Below, piece by piece: positions 7,306 through 15,330 of a stretch of 20,342 nucleotides of DNA. The notes under the pieces are model-generated. The model did no database searches. It had not been told where the DNA came from and saw only the letters and a list, made by a program, of their open reading frames with translations. The position numbers and the translations under genes were made by a program. This DNA comes from DATIJJ01 sp039936115. GTDB taxonomy: Bacteria > Pseudomonadota > Gammaproteobacteria > DSM-16500. Numbering within the stretch: the stretch's first letter is position 1; each line of letters opens with the position of its first letter. Where the stretch lies: assembly GCA_039936115.1 (NCBI GenBank), contig JBDTIZ010000225.1:1-20342 (forward strand), written 5' to 3'.

Positions 7306-7506
7306 ATGGAACAACAAAAAATTGATCGCTATTTACGTGAACCACAAGTACACGACATCACCAAACTCTCTAAATCCACTCGCTGGCGATTAGAAAAAAA
7401 TGGCAAATTCCCCAAAAGACGACGCCTCTCAAGCAATGTGGTTGCTTGGTTAGAATCAGAAATAAACATCTGGCTCTTTTCTAGGTCACTGGCCGATGCG
7501 GAATAA
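7306..7506 (+). CDS. AlpA-family regulator
   Basis: A 66-aa MerR/excisionase-like winged-helix DNA-binding protein. The pattern RYLREPQVHDITKLSKSTRW followed by EKNGKFPKRRRLSSNVVAWL and a Glu-rich Trp end is that of AlpA, in which the helix-turn-helix selects DNA and the basic wing contacts the minor groove. AlpA proteins activate integrase or excision genes in P4-like prophages and serve as master activators of Gram-negative PICIs. AAGGA lies at a fitting distance ahead of the ATG. Position just before the replication block, and behind a long hairpin, fits control of that block. One oddity is that the usual trailing Arg-rich segment is short. The target operator cannot be identified with confidence. 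Confidence 0.85.
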   Translation: MEQQKIDRYLREPQVHDITKLSKSTRWRLEKNGKFPKRRRLSSNVVAWLESEINIWLFSRSLADAE

Positions 7507-7525
7507 AAATTAAACGAGGTGGCTA

Positions 7526-7708
7526 ATGGCTAAAGTCACTATAGATTGGAAGGAAATGGAAGATTCCTTATATAAGCCCCTCGATTATATTTTTAAAACT
7601 TCCCATTTTCGTTATGTTTTTTTGAAAAAACAGCTAGAGAAAATGTATTTAACTGCTGAAGAACACGAGTCTGCAATTAAATCATTAAGTGATTTTTTAG
7701 AATATTGA
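7526..7708 (+). CDS. Small hypothetical protein (60 aa)
   Basis: A 60-aa protein starting 19 bases after the AlpA-like gene, with a clear GAGG ribosome site, so probably co-transcribed with it. It is predicted helical, with mixed charge and several aromatic residues (KPLDYIFKTSHFRYVFLKKQ), and has no membrane segment, Cys pair or known motif. Similar tiny genes between alpA and the replication genes are common in satellite islands, but I cannot link this one to any family. The reading frame and ribosome site support a real gene; function is unknown. Confidence 0.55.
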   Translation: MAKVTIDWKEMEDSLYKPLDYIFKTSHFRYVFLKKQLEKMYLTAEEHESAIKSLSDFLEY

Positions 7709-7776
7709 TTTAACTATATTCAATGTTTTCTAGGTGATGTTATTAGGGTAACAAACTAGCATTTACAAGGACGTTT

Positions 7777-8448
7777 ATGCAGGCTCAAATAATTATTGAT
7801 CGATTCTTAAGAAGTGATTTTTCAGCACAATATAATTTAAATGTGTATGAAAAAATTCTTTTAGTAATGCTGGCAAGTTACGCCGGGGCCAATGCCGAGT
7901 GTTTTCCTTCGCATATAGCTCTTTCAGTGGACTGTAGCATATCCATGGACTCCGTAAAGAGATACACAAGATCACTTGAAAAAAAGCAGCTTATAAATAT
8001 TCGCAGATCATACGGCATTAATAATTACTATAGGCTTAGTATACCCAGTGCTGCTACCACTGAGTGCTTACAGCACCCAGCGCTAATAGCATCACCCACC
8101 CAGAGCCAGCAACACTTATCACCAGGCGCTGACAGCACGACTAATAACATCAGTAATAACATCAATGAATATACATTGGTAACAAACTTAAAAAAGCCAC
8201 GAGCAATTAAAAAAAACAAATCTATTTTCCCAGAAAAAATGGAAGTTAATGACATGCATAAATTAAGAGCCACTGAATACGGATTAGATGTGAATGAAGA
8301 GTTTCAACATTTCAAAGAATATAACCTAGCTAAAGGAAATACATATTCTAGCTGGGACTTATCTTTTTGTGTCTGGCTTAGAAATGCGCGTAAATTTTCA
8401 CAAAAAAACATTAATCAAGTTACATCTAACATTAAAGACTGGATATAG
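7777..8448 (+). CDS. Winged-helix replication protein with DnaT-like C-terminus
   Basis: A 223-aa protein placed 11 bases before the primase-helicase gene. Residues about 20-88 are a helix-turn-helix_36-type winged helix (NVYEKILLVMLASYA, FPSHIALSVDC, SMDSVKRYTRSLEKKQLI), as in phage O-like and RepA-like initiators. A Ser/Thr/Asn/Gln-rich linker (about 90-145) follows. The C-terminal part, with FQHFKEYNLAKGNTYSSWDL and CVWLRNARKF, resembles the C-terminal domain of DnaT and phage replication proteins that load the helicase. The expected role is binding the island origin and recruiting the helicase encoded next door. The linker DNA carries clustered repeats and may itself be the origin. The ATG has an AAGGA site. 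Confidence 0.7.
   Translation: MQAQIIIDRFLRSDFSAQYNLNVYEKILLVMLASYAGANAECFPSHIALSVDCSISMDSVKRYTRSLEKKQLINIRRSYGINNYYRLSIPSAATTECLQHPALIASPTQSQQHLSPGADSTTNNISNNINEYTLVTNLKKPRAIKKNKSIFPEKMEVNDMHKLRATEYGLDVNEEFQHFKEYNLAKGNTYSSWDLSFCVWLRNARKFSQKNINQVTSNIKDWI
8046..8164 (+). other. Candidate replication origin inside the initiator gene
   Basis: This stretch encodes the initiator's low-complexity linker yet carries DNA-level structure. GTGCT/AGCAC motifs cluster at 8046-8138, including the perfect short palindrome at 8064-8076 (stem GTGCT, loop TAC). TAATAACATCA follows twice with a 12-bp period (8142-8152 and 8154-8164), and a strongly AT-rich run lies beyond. Lambda places its origin in just this way, within the linker region of gene O. 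The repeats are seen; origin function is inferred. Confidence 0.3.
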
Positions 8449-8459
8449 GAGAAATAAAT

Positions 8460-10292
8460 ATGCATTGCTTCAAAGAGGTGGCCTCAATGTTAGCCCAACG
8501 TAGCGAGGATGTAGCAAGAATGTTACTACCCGATGGTAAAAAATCAGGTTCAGAATGGTGTGTCGGAGATATAACCGGAATACACGGCAAATCGCTTAAA
8601 ATTCACCTGACAGGAACCAAGGCTGGGATATGGGCTGACTTTGCTAATGGCAGCAAAAGCGGCGACTTAATTGATTTATGGTCTGCCACACGCAATGTAA
8701 GCCTAATAGTCGCACTAAAAGAAGCTATGAGCTGGCTAGGCGTAACACAGCCTCATTTTGAGGCTCACAGAGCTTTAAAATTCTCTAAGCCTATGCAGAA
8801 AAATACTCCTGAGCTTAAGCCATGCTCTCAAGCTATGAATTATTTAATAAACGACAGAAAATTAACTACTAAAACCATCCTAGATTATAAAATCAGTGAA
8901 CAAAGTGGAAAAATTGTTTTTCCATATTGGCGTGACGGTGAACTCATTTTTATTAAATACCTTGGGTTAGATCGTGTTGGCGGAAAAAAACAAATAGCGG
9001 CCGAACCAAATTGCGAACCATGTCTGTTTGGATGGCATCTGATCCCACCCAATGCCAGAACTATCACGATTTGCGAAGGTGAAATTGATGCAATGACCTT
9101 ACATCAATACGGGATTTTTGCGCTTTCCGTCCCTTTCGGTGGAGGTATTGGTGGCAAGCAAAAATGGCTGGAATATGAGTTTGATCGTTTGGCTATATTT
9201 GATGAAATTAATTTATGCTTTGATTCAGATACAGAAGGCAAAGCAGCTGTTATGGAGCTTGTTGAAAGACTAGGACGCCATCGTTGTCGCATTATTAATT
9301 TACCTTTTAAAGATGCAAATGCATGCTTACAGTCTGCAATGAGCATAGAAATGATGAGCTTATTATTCTCCAGCTCTCAAACACTTGATCCGGAAGAATT
9401 AAAGCTTGCTAAAACATTTGTTGATCAGGTAATTAATGAGTTCTTTCCACCTAATGGTTGTGAAGTTGGCATAATGCCACCATGGGAAAAGTCACGTGGT
9501 AAAATTCTTTTTCGTCCTGATGAACTTTCAATTTTTACAGGTATAAATGGACATGGAAAATCTCAATTTCTTGGACAAATTATTTTAGCTTCAATGCTAC
9601 AAGGAGCCAAAGTTTGCATAGCAAGCTTAGAACTAAAAGCAAGAAGATTATTGATGCGCTTAACCCGACAAGCTAGTGGCGTAGCTGAGCCTTCCATTGA
9701 ATATATTCAAGCAATTCATGAATGGTATGGCGATAAGCTTTGGTTGTTCGATTTGCTTGGCACTGCAAAATCATCACGTCTTCTGGAGGTGTTTACTTAT
9801 GCTAGACGTAAATATGGAATTAGCGTCTTTGTAATAGATTCATTTTTGAAACTAGATATTGATGAAGAAGATTATAAATCCCAAAAATCATTTATTGAAA
9901 AGCTATGTGATTTTAAAAATGAATATAACTGTCATGTACATATCATTGCACATCCACGAAAAGGAGCTGATGAAAGCCATCAGCCAAGCAAGCTTGATAT
10001 AAAAGGTACAGGTGCAATAACTGACTTAGCAGATAATTGTTTCTCAATTTGGCGTAACAAGAGAAAAGAAAAAGAAGTTGAAAAATCAAAAAATAATACG
10101 GGCTATTCAGGTGATATGGAAATTTTAAAGCAACCAGATTGTTACTGGATTTGTGATAAACAGCGCAACGGTGATTGGGAGGGGAAACTTGGCTTTTGGT
10201 TTGACCCTTCCTCATTGCAATATTTAAATCATCAAAATCAAAAACCCGTTCAGTTTGTTTCATATTCCAATACTGGATTAAATGCTAAATAG
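8460..10292 (+). CDS. Twinkle-like primase-helicase (TOPRIM + RecA-fold helicase)
   Basis: A 610-aa replication enzyme. Residues 30-95 resemble the primase N-terminal region (TGTKAGIWADFANGSKSGDL) but lack the zinc-binding cysteines of DnaG. The TOPRIM domain (about 200-290) has Glu206 in TICEGEID and the Asp255-Ser-Asp257 pair in CFDSDTEG. The DnaB/Twinkle helicase domain (about 340-590) has Walker A GINGHGKS (361-368), Walker B VFVIDSF (Asp460) and IIAHPRKG (495-502). It should unwind the island DNA as a hexameric ring and may prime it. Whether priming survives without the zinc motif is open. AGGAG overlaps the stop of the preceding initiator gene, so the two are translated together. Autonomous replication genes in a small island point to a satellite lifestyle. 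Confidence 0.88.
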   Translation: MHCFKEVASMLAQRSEDVARMLLPDGKKSGSEWCVGDITGIHGKSLKIHLTGTKAGIWADFANGSKSGDLIDLWSATRNVSLIVALKEAMSWLGVTQPHFEAHRALKFSKPMQKNTPELKPCSQAMNYLINDRKLTTKTILDYKISEQSGKIVFPYWRDGELIFIKYLGLDRVGGKKQIAAEPNCEPCLFGWHLIPPNARTITICEGEIDAMTLHQYGIFALSVPFGGGIGGKQKWLEYEFDRLAIFDEINLCFDSDTEGKAAVMELVERLGRHRCRIINLPFKDANACLQSAMSIEMMSLLFSSSQTLDPEELKLAKTFVDQVINEFFPPNGCEVGIMPPWEKSRGKILFRPDELSIFTGINGHGKSQFLGQIILASMLQGAKVCIASLELKARRLLMRLTRQASGVAEPSIEYIQAIHEWYGDKLWLFDLLGTAKSSRLLEVFTYARRKYGISVFVIDSFLKLDIDEEDYKSQKSFIEKLCDFKNEYNCHVHIIAHPRKGADESHQPSKLDIKGTGAITDLADNCFSIWRNKRKEKEVEKSKNNTGYSGDMEILKQPDCYWICDKQRNGDWEGKLGFWFDPSSLQYLNHQNQKPVQFVSYSNTGLNAK

Positions 10293-10304
10293 AGAAGCAA
10301 CAAT

Positions 10305-10946
10305 ATGGATGCTAATACAATGAATAAAATAACTAAGCTAGACAAAAAGTTGCCGGAAATTAAAAAAGAATATGCCAAGGTTTGCAGCGACCCAGTATTG
10401 AGTTGTTCGCGCATTATACGCAATACCTACAAAGAAATTAATTTATGTGAATATGATATTTTTGAAGAGCTATCAAAAAAAAATAAATTATTAAAAACAA
10501 ATGGACTGGAGACCATAGAAGATATCTTATGTGCTCATGTATACGCCCTCCAAACCATCTTTGAAAAAGCTGCTCATAAACTGATAAATGCTCAAACACC
10601 AGAAACTCTGCAAGCATGGGGTATGATTGCACTAAAAGCCCAAAATCAAAGCCGTCAAACATTAGCAACATTAATAGATATTAAAAACCCTAAACAAACT
10701 GCTTTTATTAAGCAACAAAACAATGCTATCAACCAACAAGTGAACAATAGTGAGCCTGAAAACAATTTGAAAAATTTTGCGGGAAAAAATGGGAACGAAT
10801 TATTTGTGGAGACTCTAAATGAAACGCAACTGGACACCATTACAAAAGTCGCACCAATCCAAACTGATAAGAAATTGGATGCCTTGGAAATTTGCAGGAG
10901 TAAAAACACCAGAAGGAAAAGAAATCAGCAAAATGAACGCTTATAA
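10305..10946 (+). CDS. Hypothetical phage/island protein (213 aa)
   Basis: This gene starts 12 bases after the primase-helicase and belongs to the same transcript. The middle block (about 105-148), with WGMIALKAQNQSRQTL, LIDIKNPKQTAFIKQQNNA and QQVNN, is one I associate with an uncharacterised protein family common in proteobacterial prophages and islands, often close to small terminase-like genes. No enzymatic motif is visible. It is helical, Lys/Asn-rich and probably cytosolic. Its last 128 bases are shared, in another frame, with the next gene. The C-terminal residues LDTITKVAPIQTDKKLDALE still follow the pattern I recall from the family, so the overlap seems genuine rather than the product of a frameshift. 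Confidence 0.65.
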   Translation: MDANTMNKITKLDKKLPEIKKEYAKVCSDPVLSCSRIIRNTYKEINLCEYDIFEELSKKNKLLKTNGLETIEDILCAHVYALQTIFEKAAHKLINAQTPETLQAWGMIALKAQNQSRQTLATLIDIKNPKQTAFIKQQNNAINQQVNNSEPENNLKNFAGKNGNELFVETLNETQLDTITKVAPIQTDKKLDALEICRSKNTRRKRNQQNERL

Positions 10947-11043
10947 GCATGGCGGATACTCCGCAGAGGCAATGAATTTAAAGCGTACATTAAAAGAGTG
11001 CAAGAGAGCCTACAAAGCTTTAATTAATGGCATTAACCTATAA
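10819..11043 (+). CDS. Small phage-type protein overlapping the previous gene
   Basis: A 74-aa ORF in the +1 frame relative to its neighbour. The second half, KTPEGKEISKMNAYKHGGYS followed by AEAMNLKRTLKECKRAYKAL, carries the TPEGK...MNAxKHG signature of short phage/island proteins often annotated near small terminase subunits; function unknown. GGAG at 10808-10811, seven bases before the ATG, supports this start inside the upstream gene. The first 30 residues are forced by the overlap and look unstructured, so a later start (the ATG at 10879) is possible. It ends 5 bases from the convergent XRE gene. Confidence 0.6.
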   Translation: MKRNWTPLQKSHQSKLIRNWMPWKFAGVKTPEGKEISKMNAYKHGGYSAEAMNLKRTLKECKRAYKALINGINL

Positions 11044-11048
11044 TTTCA

Positions 11049-11366
11049 TTATTCTTGTATTTTCTTAACGAAGGCGATCAATTGACGCTGCTGTTTAGCA
11101 CTTAATTTGCTATAAGTTTTAATAAGATTGGCTAACTCAACATCAACGGCATAAAAAAAAGCGGCAGAGACTTTTAGCACTTTTGCTATTTTCTGCATCA
11201 TAGCAAAATCAGGAACATGCTTCCCCGTTTCATATTGGTTAAGCCTAGCGCTTGCAACAAACTCATCTACGCCAGCAGCAATCCCTAGCTGCTTTTGAGA
11301 AATACCAGCCTCAAGGCGTGCCTCTTTTAAACGTTTACTGATAGGCGATTTACTTGTCACATTCAT
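11049..11366 (-). CDS. XRE-family transcriptional repressor
   Basis: A 105-aa Cro/CI-type regulator. Residues 10-66 are the helix-turn-helix_3 domain: ISKRLKEARLEAGISQKQLG, the recognition region ARLNQYETGKHVPDF and the closing KIAKVLKV. The tail (about 75-105) is helical and probably dimerises. It has no LexA-like cleavage or peptidase domain, so induction would need an antirepressor or another signal. It is divergent from the secreted-protein gene. Two ACTAAG-type palindromes and one half-site lie in the 167-bp gap between them, one within the apparent rightward promoter and a half-site at this gene's own start codon, so autoregulation and repression of the neighbour are likely. It may also act as the island's maintenance repressor. 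Confidence 0.88.
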   Translation of the reverse strand: MNVTSKSPISKRLKEARLEAGISQKQLGIAAGVDEFVASARLNQYETGKHVPDFAMMQKIAKVLKVSAAFFYAVDVELANLIKTYSKLSAKQQRQLIAFVKKIQE

Positions 11367-11393
11367 CTTAGTCCAATAAGTAATAACTCATAG

Positions 11394-11410
11394 ACTAAGA
11401 GAATCTTAGT
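11394..11410. promoter_or_regulatory. Operator O1: ACTAAGA-3-TCTTAGT
   Basis: A perfect palindrome with 7-bp arms (ACTAAGA at 11394-11400, TCTTAGT at 11404-11410) and a 3-base centre, upstream of the XRE gene. The arm recurs at 11366-11372 as a lone TCTTAGT abutting the XRE start codon. Most likely the regulator's own binding site. Confidence 0.65.
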
Positions 11411-11417
11411 TTTTTGA

Positions 11418-11446
11418 TTGACAAGATACTAAGACTTCCTTAGTAT
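11418..11446 (+). promoter_or_regulatory. Promoter with operator O2 in its spacer
   Basis: A consensus -35 TTGACA (11418-11423) and a -10-like TAGTAT (11441-11446) are exactly 17 bases apart. The spacer holds a second palindrome, ACTAAG-5-CTTAGT (11428-11444), with the same arms as O1. Repressor bound here would exclude RNA polymerase. It reads toward the secreted-protein gene at 11534. A further palindromic stretch, AGACCT...AGGTCT, lies at 11459-11474 near the expected transcript start. Confidence 0.6.
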
Positions 11447-11533
11447 TGAGACCCGCGCAGACCTAGGTAGGTCTATAAATAGCGCAAATCCATATAAACG
11501 AGCAATTAATAACACTAAAGAGGCTGTAGTTGC

Positions 11534-12040
11534 ATGAGGGTATTAATTTTAAACACCATATTTTTAGCATTACTGCCGCACTTATTACTTGCCAGTACAG
11601 CCGAGAAAATTAATATCGAATGCAAAATAATTGACAGCTCCCTCTATACCAGCAAAGCAATGAATCAAGTCCCGCCTAGTGATAATGATTTTGGCGCCCC
11701 AGAGCTCAATGATAAATTAATCTTCTCAGTCAGCGAATTTAAAAAAAAGGTGGCCATTATGAATGGCTGGGGGACAAATTTTATAGAAAGGACAGCGGAT
11801 TCTACGACAATCGAAACTCAACCAGACTCATTTGTAATTAGAACCTACTATCGATCTGAGCCATCAAACCCAAGCAATAAGGCTATGGCACTTGATTATA
11901 TATACCAAATCAATCGTATAAGCGGAAAACTGTTCATTCAAAAATACGCTCCTGATACTTCATGGCAGCCTTATTACAAATTAGGGGATAAAATGTGGAC
12001 GGCTAATGGTCAGTGCAGCCCTTTTGTGGTCAAATTTTAA
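11534..12040 (+). CDS. Predicted secreted protein of unknown function (168 aa)
   Basis: A 168-aa protein with a classical signal peptide (MRVLILNTIFLALLPHLLLA, cleavage expected near residues 20-22), so it is exported to the periplasm or beyond. The mature part is beta-rich with two cysteines (about 31 and 161) that could form a disulfide joining its ends. No catalytic motif is recognised. AGAGG lies about 10 bases ahead of the ATG. The gene stands alone behind a promoter that the neighbouring XRE regulator probably represses, and it is followed by a gap before the Zor operon. Possible roles (surface alteration, superinfection exclusion, toxin) are guesses. A moron-like trait expressed from an integrated island is the usual reading of such placement. 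Confidence 0.65.
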   Translation: MRVLILNTIFLALLPHLLLASTAEKINIECKIIDSSLYTSKAMNQVPPSDNDFGAPELNDKLIFSVSEFKKKVAIMNGWGTNFIERTADSTTIETQPDSFVIRTYYRSEPSNPSNKAMALDYIYQINRISGKLFIQKYAPDTSWQPYYKLGDKMWTANGQCSPFVVKF

Positions 12041-12248
12041 CAGATGCGCATTGAAAAGAAATGGAACATCCAAGCATCCGCCCAAGCAACAAGATCTTTC
12101 ATACAAAAATAGATGATAATGCCATGTAAATCATAAAGTTGAGATTTACCAAGTCTTACTATTGGCAGTTATTGAGATTTTTAAAAAAATACGAAATAAA
12201 CAATTAGTTACTAAAAAGCACATATTTTAAAAATAGGTGTATTTTTTC
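12041..12248. other. Non-coding stretch upstream of the defence operon
   Basis: Together with the promoter and leader that follow, about 330 bases here lack a convincing gene. The stretch is AT-rich with runs of T and A. I see no RNA gene, repeat family or strong terminator in it. Confidence 0.4.
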
Positions 12249-12297
12249 TTCACACAACCGGGGCACGAGTGTATTATTATCGGTTGGCTGAAAGCCA
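12249..12297 (+). promoter_or_regulatory. Promoter and leader hairpin of the RmuC-Zor operon
   Basis: TTCACA (12249-12254) and TATTAT (12272-12277) match the -35 and -10 consensus at 5/6 each, with a 17-base spacer. AACCG (12256-12260) and CGGTT (12281-12285) form a spaced inverted repeat around the -10, a possible operator. Just after the expected start, TGGCT-GAA-AGCCA (12285-12297) would fold into a tight 5-bp hairpin at the 5' end of the mRNA. The leader to the RmuC start would be about 85 bases. Confidence 0.5.
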
Positions 12298-12370
12298 GTC
12301 TCTGCGAACAAGTTACTCATGGATAATAATTGTAATTTTGGAGGGATCGATATAGATAAATTGAGAGGTT

Positions 12371-13975
12371 ATGAAGGTGGGAACAACATTAGGATTAATC
12401 ATACTATTTGGGATAGTTCTCAATGGTTTTCTTCTCAGATACATCTGGAATCGCAACAAATCAAAATTAGAAGAAAACGCATCCTCCTTGTTAAAATCTA
12501 AAAACGATTTAGAAGCCCTGCAAATCAAAACAGCACAAACAATTGATGAGCAGAAAAATTCTATTGATACATTGAAAAATGAATTAAGCATTGTTCGTGA
12601 AAAAATTCCGAGCATTGAAACCAGTCTCGCATATGAGCGAGAAGAAAATCGCACTCTTAAACTTAAAATATCACCGCTTGAGGAAGAGTTAAGATCAGCC
12701 CGAGAGCATAGCATCGCTATAGAAACAGAAAAAAACATCTTAAATGAACAGCGTCAAATAAATATAAAACAAATAGAAGAAATGCAATCTGCAATGAAAG
12801 TCCAGTTTGAAAACTTAGCTAATAAAATATTTATAGAAAATAGCAATCACTTCAAGCAAGAGTCACAAGCACGATTAGGTGAAATACTATCCCCATTAAA
12901 AGAAAATATTGAAGGCTTCAAAAAGAAGCTTGAAGACGCATTTGGCGAGCAAACAAAACAACAATTATCTCTTAAGTCTGAAATTGAACAAATAGTAAAA
13001 GTTAATGCACAAATGAGCTCTCAAACAACAAATTTAACAAATGCACTAAAAGGTGATTTCAGAACGCAAGGAACATGGGGTGAATTTGTTCTAGAGCGAA
13101 TCCTTGAAGAGTCAGGGCTTCGGGCAGGCGAAGATTACATCTTGCAAGGCGCCAAGATGGGAATCAAACATTCAGATGATAATCAGCGATTAAAACCGGA
13201 TGTTATTATTAAACTACCAGACAGTAAACATGTTGTAATAGATTCGAAGGTATCATTAACTGATTATGAAAAATTACATGCTGTAACAGACGAACAACAA
13301 AAATCAATATATTTGAAACAATTTCTTACCTCTATTAAAAATCATGTAACAGACTTAAAAAACAAACGTTATCAAGATGCAGACCCACTATCCACACCAG
13401 ATTTTGTTTTGATGTTCATGCCAATTGAATCAGCATACTCATTAGTTATGAAAAATGATCGAGAGCTACATAACTATGCATGGAGCAATAAAGTAATCAT
13501 AGTATGTCCTACAACCTTATATACAACATTGCGAACTATCGCCTCAATTTGGAAAATAGAATTACAAAAGAAGCATTCCCTTGAAATTGCCAAACAAGGG
13601 GGTCTCTTATACGATAAAATTTATGGGTTCGTTGAAGACATGCAAAAGCTTGGAAAGCAATTAAAAACATCGCAAGAATCCTATGATTCAGCGATGAATA
13701 AACTCTCTACCGGCAAAGGCAATATATTAATAAAAGCTCAGCAGCTCGATAAATTAGGTGTGAAAACCGCTAAAAAATTATTAAAACTTATCCCAGACGC
13801 ATTCGACGAAATTGACATCCATGAAGGTGATGCGGTGCCTGATAAATTAGATACCTTAGATGCTGCCGATGATCCCAGCACTACTATCACGACAACTGCA
13901 ATAATGAGTAGCAATGAAGATGACGATGTTAATAATACCGCTACCAACGACACGTTCGATGATGTTCCATTTTAA
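12371..13975 (+). CDS. rmuC: RmuC-family nuclease-like protein, first gene of the Zor-like operon
   Basis: A 534-aa RmuC homologue. Residues 5-25 form one transmembrane helix with a short outside N-terminus, anchoring it in the inner membrane. About 30-215 is coiled coil. About 225-470 is the RmuC domain: TQGTWGEFVLERILEESGL with Glu238, KPDVIIKLP with Asp277, then VIDSKVSL with Asp291 and Lys293, a PD-(D/E)XK-like arrangement, plus MFMPIESAY (about 349-357). The C-terminal 50 residues are acidic and Thr/Asp-rich, ending DDVPF. E. coli RmuC is a chromosomal protein limiting rearrangements at inverted repeats. Here the gene starts a defence-like operon 37 bases before a ZorA-like gene, so it probably works as a membrane-tethered DNA processing partner. 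GAGAGG precedes the ATG. Confidence 0.85.
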   Translation: MKVGTTLGLIILFGIVLNGFLLRYIWNRNKSKLEENASSLLKSKNDLEALQIKTAQTIDEQKNSIDTLKNELSIVREKIPSIETSLAYEREENRTLKLKISPLEEELRSAREHSIAIETEKNILNEQRQINIKQIEEMQSAMKVQFENLANKIFIENSNHFKQESQARLGEILSPLKENIEGFKKKLEDAFGEQTKQQLSLKSEIEQIVKVNAQMSSQTTNLTNALKGDFRTQGTWGEFVLERILEESGLRAGEDYILQGAKMGIKHSDDNQRLKPDVIIKLPDSKHVVIDSKVSLTDYEKLHAVTDEQQKSIYLKQFLTSIKNHVTDLKNKRYQDADPLSTPDFVLMFMPIESAYSLVMKNDRELHNYAWSNKVIIVCPTTLYTTLRTIASIWKIELQKKHSLEIAKQGGLLYDKIYGFVEDMQKLGKQLKTSQESYDSAMNKLSTGKGNILIKAQQLDKLGVKTAKKLLKLIPDAFDEIDIHEGDAVPDKLDTLDAADDPSTTITTTAIMSSNEDDDVNNTATNDTFDDVPF

Positions 13976-14012
13976 ATATTACACACCATGATTAATTTAA
14001 TGAGCGAATATA

Positions 14013-15326
14013 ATGCGTAAATTCATAGTCACAATTTTTGTAGCTTTACTTTCAACTTCAGCACTGGCGGCTGGAAGCGAAACTGGTATCCAAGCACTGA
14101 TTTCCTCACCTCTTACACTTACATTTATTTTGGCAAACACTCTGCTAACAATATATTTTACTTATATAAAATTTAATCGTTTTTCAGTAGCCCATGGGCC
14201 TGAGATATTAACAACAGTAGGTATTTTTGGCTGCTTTCTTGGCATTGCATTGGCGCTACTTAATTTTAATAGTGGAGACCTAAGCACAAGTGTACCCGCA
14301 CTACTCGAGGGAATTAAAACAGCATTTTGGGCTTCAGTATCAGGCGTAGCAGGGGCTCTAGTTATCCGTGCTAGGCATAACTTCACAAAAATACCAATTC
14401 CTCAATCAGAAGGAAGCTCAAAATCAGCCTCAATAGATGATCTTGTTGAATCAATTATAGCGTTACAGAAGGGGTTAGTGGGAAACGAAGAAGGTACATT
14501 GCTATCCCAAATGAAATTGCTACGACAAGACTCAAACGATCAATTACAGAAACTACGTGACTCATTCAACAATTTTGCGACACACATGGTTGAAAATAAT
14601 CAAAAGGCGATTATTGAAGCTCTAAAACAAGTTATTACTGATTTTAATAAAAACTTAACAGAACAATTCGGTGAAAACTTTAAGCATCTAAATCAAGGTG
14701 TAGAAAACTTAGTTACATGGCAACAGCAATACAAAGAAGAGCTAGAGTTAATTAAAAATACTCAATTACAAACTGCAACTGACATGAGAACTGCGACAGA
14801 TGCATTCTCAACCTTGGTAAAAAATTCTGAAGAATTCGCCACTATCGCCGGTCATCTTAAAGTTTTATTAGAAGCCATGGATAAACAAAAAGATATTTTA
14901 TTTACTCAAGAAAAAGCACTAAGTCAGTTATTAATTGAAATGAAGGACATCACGCCACAGTTCGCAGCTAAAATGTCAACCATGCTTGATGAGATTACTT
15001 CTGGAGTAAAGCGAATTCAATCCGAAACTACCGAAATAGTAAAAAACTTTGGCTCACAAACTCAATCAGCTAACGCAGAGATGAAAAATCTATTAGCTGA
15101 TGTTATCAGAAAATCACAGGAACAACTTTCTGAAGGACTAAGGGAGAACTCAAAAATTATTAAAGAAGGTGTGCTATCACTTGATAAAGCGCTTCAAAAA
15201 GAACTTAACGATTCTTTATCTAGTCTCGGAAAGCAGCTGGCATCATTATCTGAAAAATTTGTTGAAGATTATCTACCGCTCACAGAAAAACTTCGTGAAG
15301 TCGTAAGATTAGCTGCTAGGGTATAA
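14013..15326 (+). CDS. zorA: ZorA-like MotA/TolQ/ExbB proton-channel protein
   Basis: A 437-aa inner-membrane protein. Hydrophobic segments lie at about 3-20, 34-52, 65-85 and 101-120. The third (ILTTVGIFGCFLGIALALL) and fourth (GIKTAFWASVSGVAGAL) carry the MotA/TolQ/ExbB channel motifs. Residues about 140-437 form a long, polar, Gln/Lys/Glu-rich helical tail. This long cytoplasmic tail distinguishes ZorA from flagellar MotA, which has a short loop. In Zorya, five ZorA surround two ZorB to make a proton-driven rotor, and the tail transmits phage sensing to cytosolic effectors. It is followed 4 bases later by the ZorB-like gene. The tail is shorter than that of type I ZorA as I remember it, which may mark a different subtype. 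Confidence 0.85.
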   Translation: MRKFIVTIFVALLSTSALAAGSETGIQALISSPLTLTFILANTLLTIYFTYIKFNRFSVAHGPEILTTVGIFGCFLGIALALLNFNSGDLSTSVPALLEGIKTAFWASVSGVAGALVIRARHNFTKIPIPQSEGSSKSASIDDLVESIIALQKGLVGNEEGTLLSQMKLLRQDSNDQLQKLRDSFNNFATHMVENNQKAIIEALKQVITDFNKNLTEQFGENFKHLNQGVENLVTWQQQYKEELELIKNTQLQTATDMRTATDAFSTLVKNSEEFATIAGHLKVLLEAMDKQKDILFTQEKALSQLLIEMKDITPQFAAKMSTMLDEITSGVKRIQSETTEIVKNFGSQTQSANAEMKNLLADVIRKSQEQLSEGLRENSKIIKEGVLSLDKALQKELNDSLSSLGKQLASLSEKFVEDYLPLTEKLREVVRLAARV

Positions 15327-15330
15327 GAAA

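Noticed and set aside
12319..12501. A 60-codon plus-strand ORF upstream of and overlapping the RmuC start
   Set aside because: It lies in a different frame, shares most of its length with the RmuC coding region, and its protein sequence shows no pattern. RmuC has the better ribosome site. At most a leader peptide, which cannot be supported.
13738..13953. Minus-strand ORF opposite the RmuC C-terminus
   Set aside because: It mirrors the acidic Thr/Asp-rich tail codons, giving a Ser/Val-rich hydrophobic product. It has no independent support and is a shadow of the real gene.
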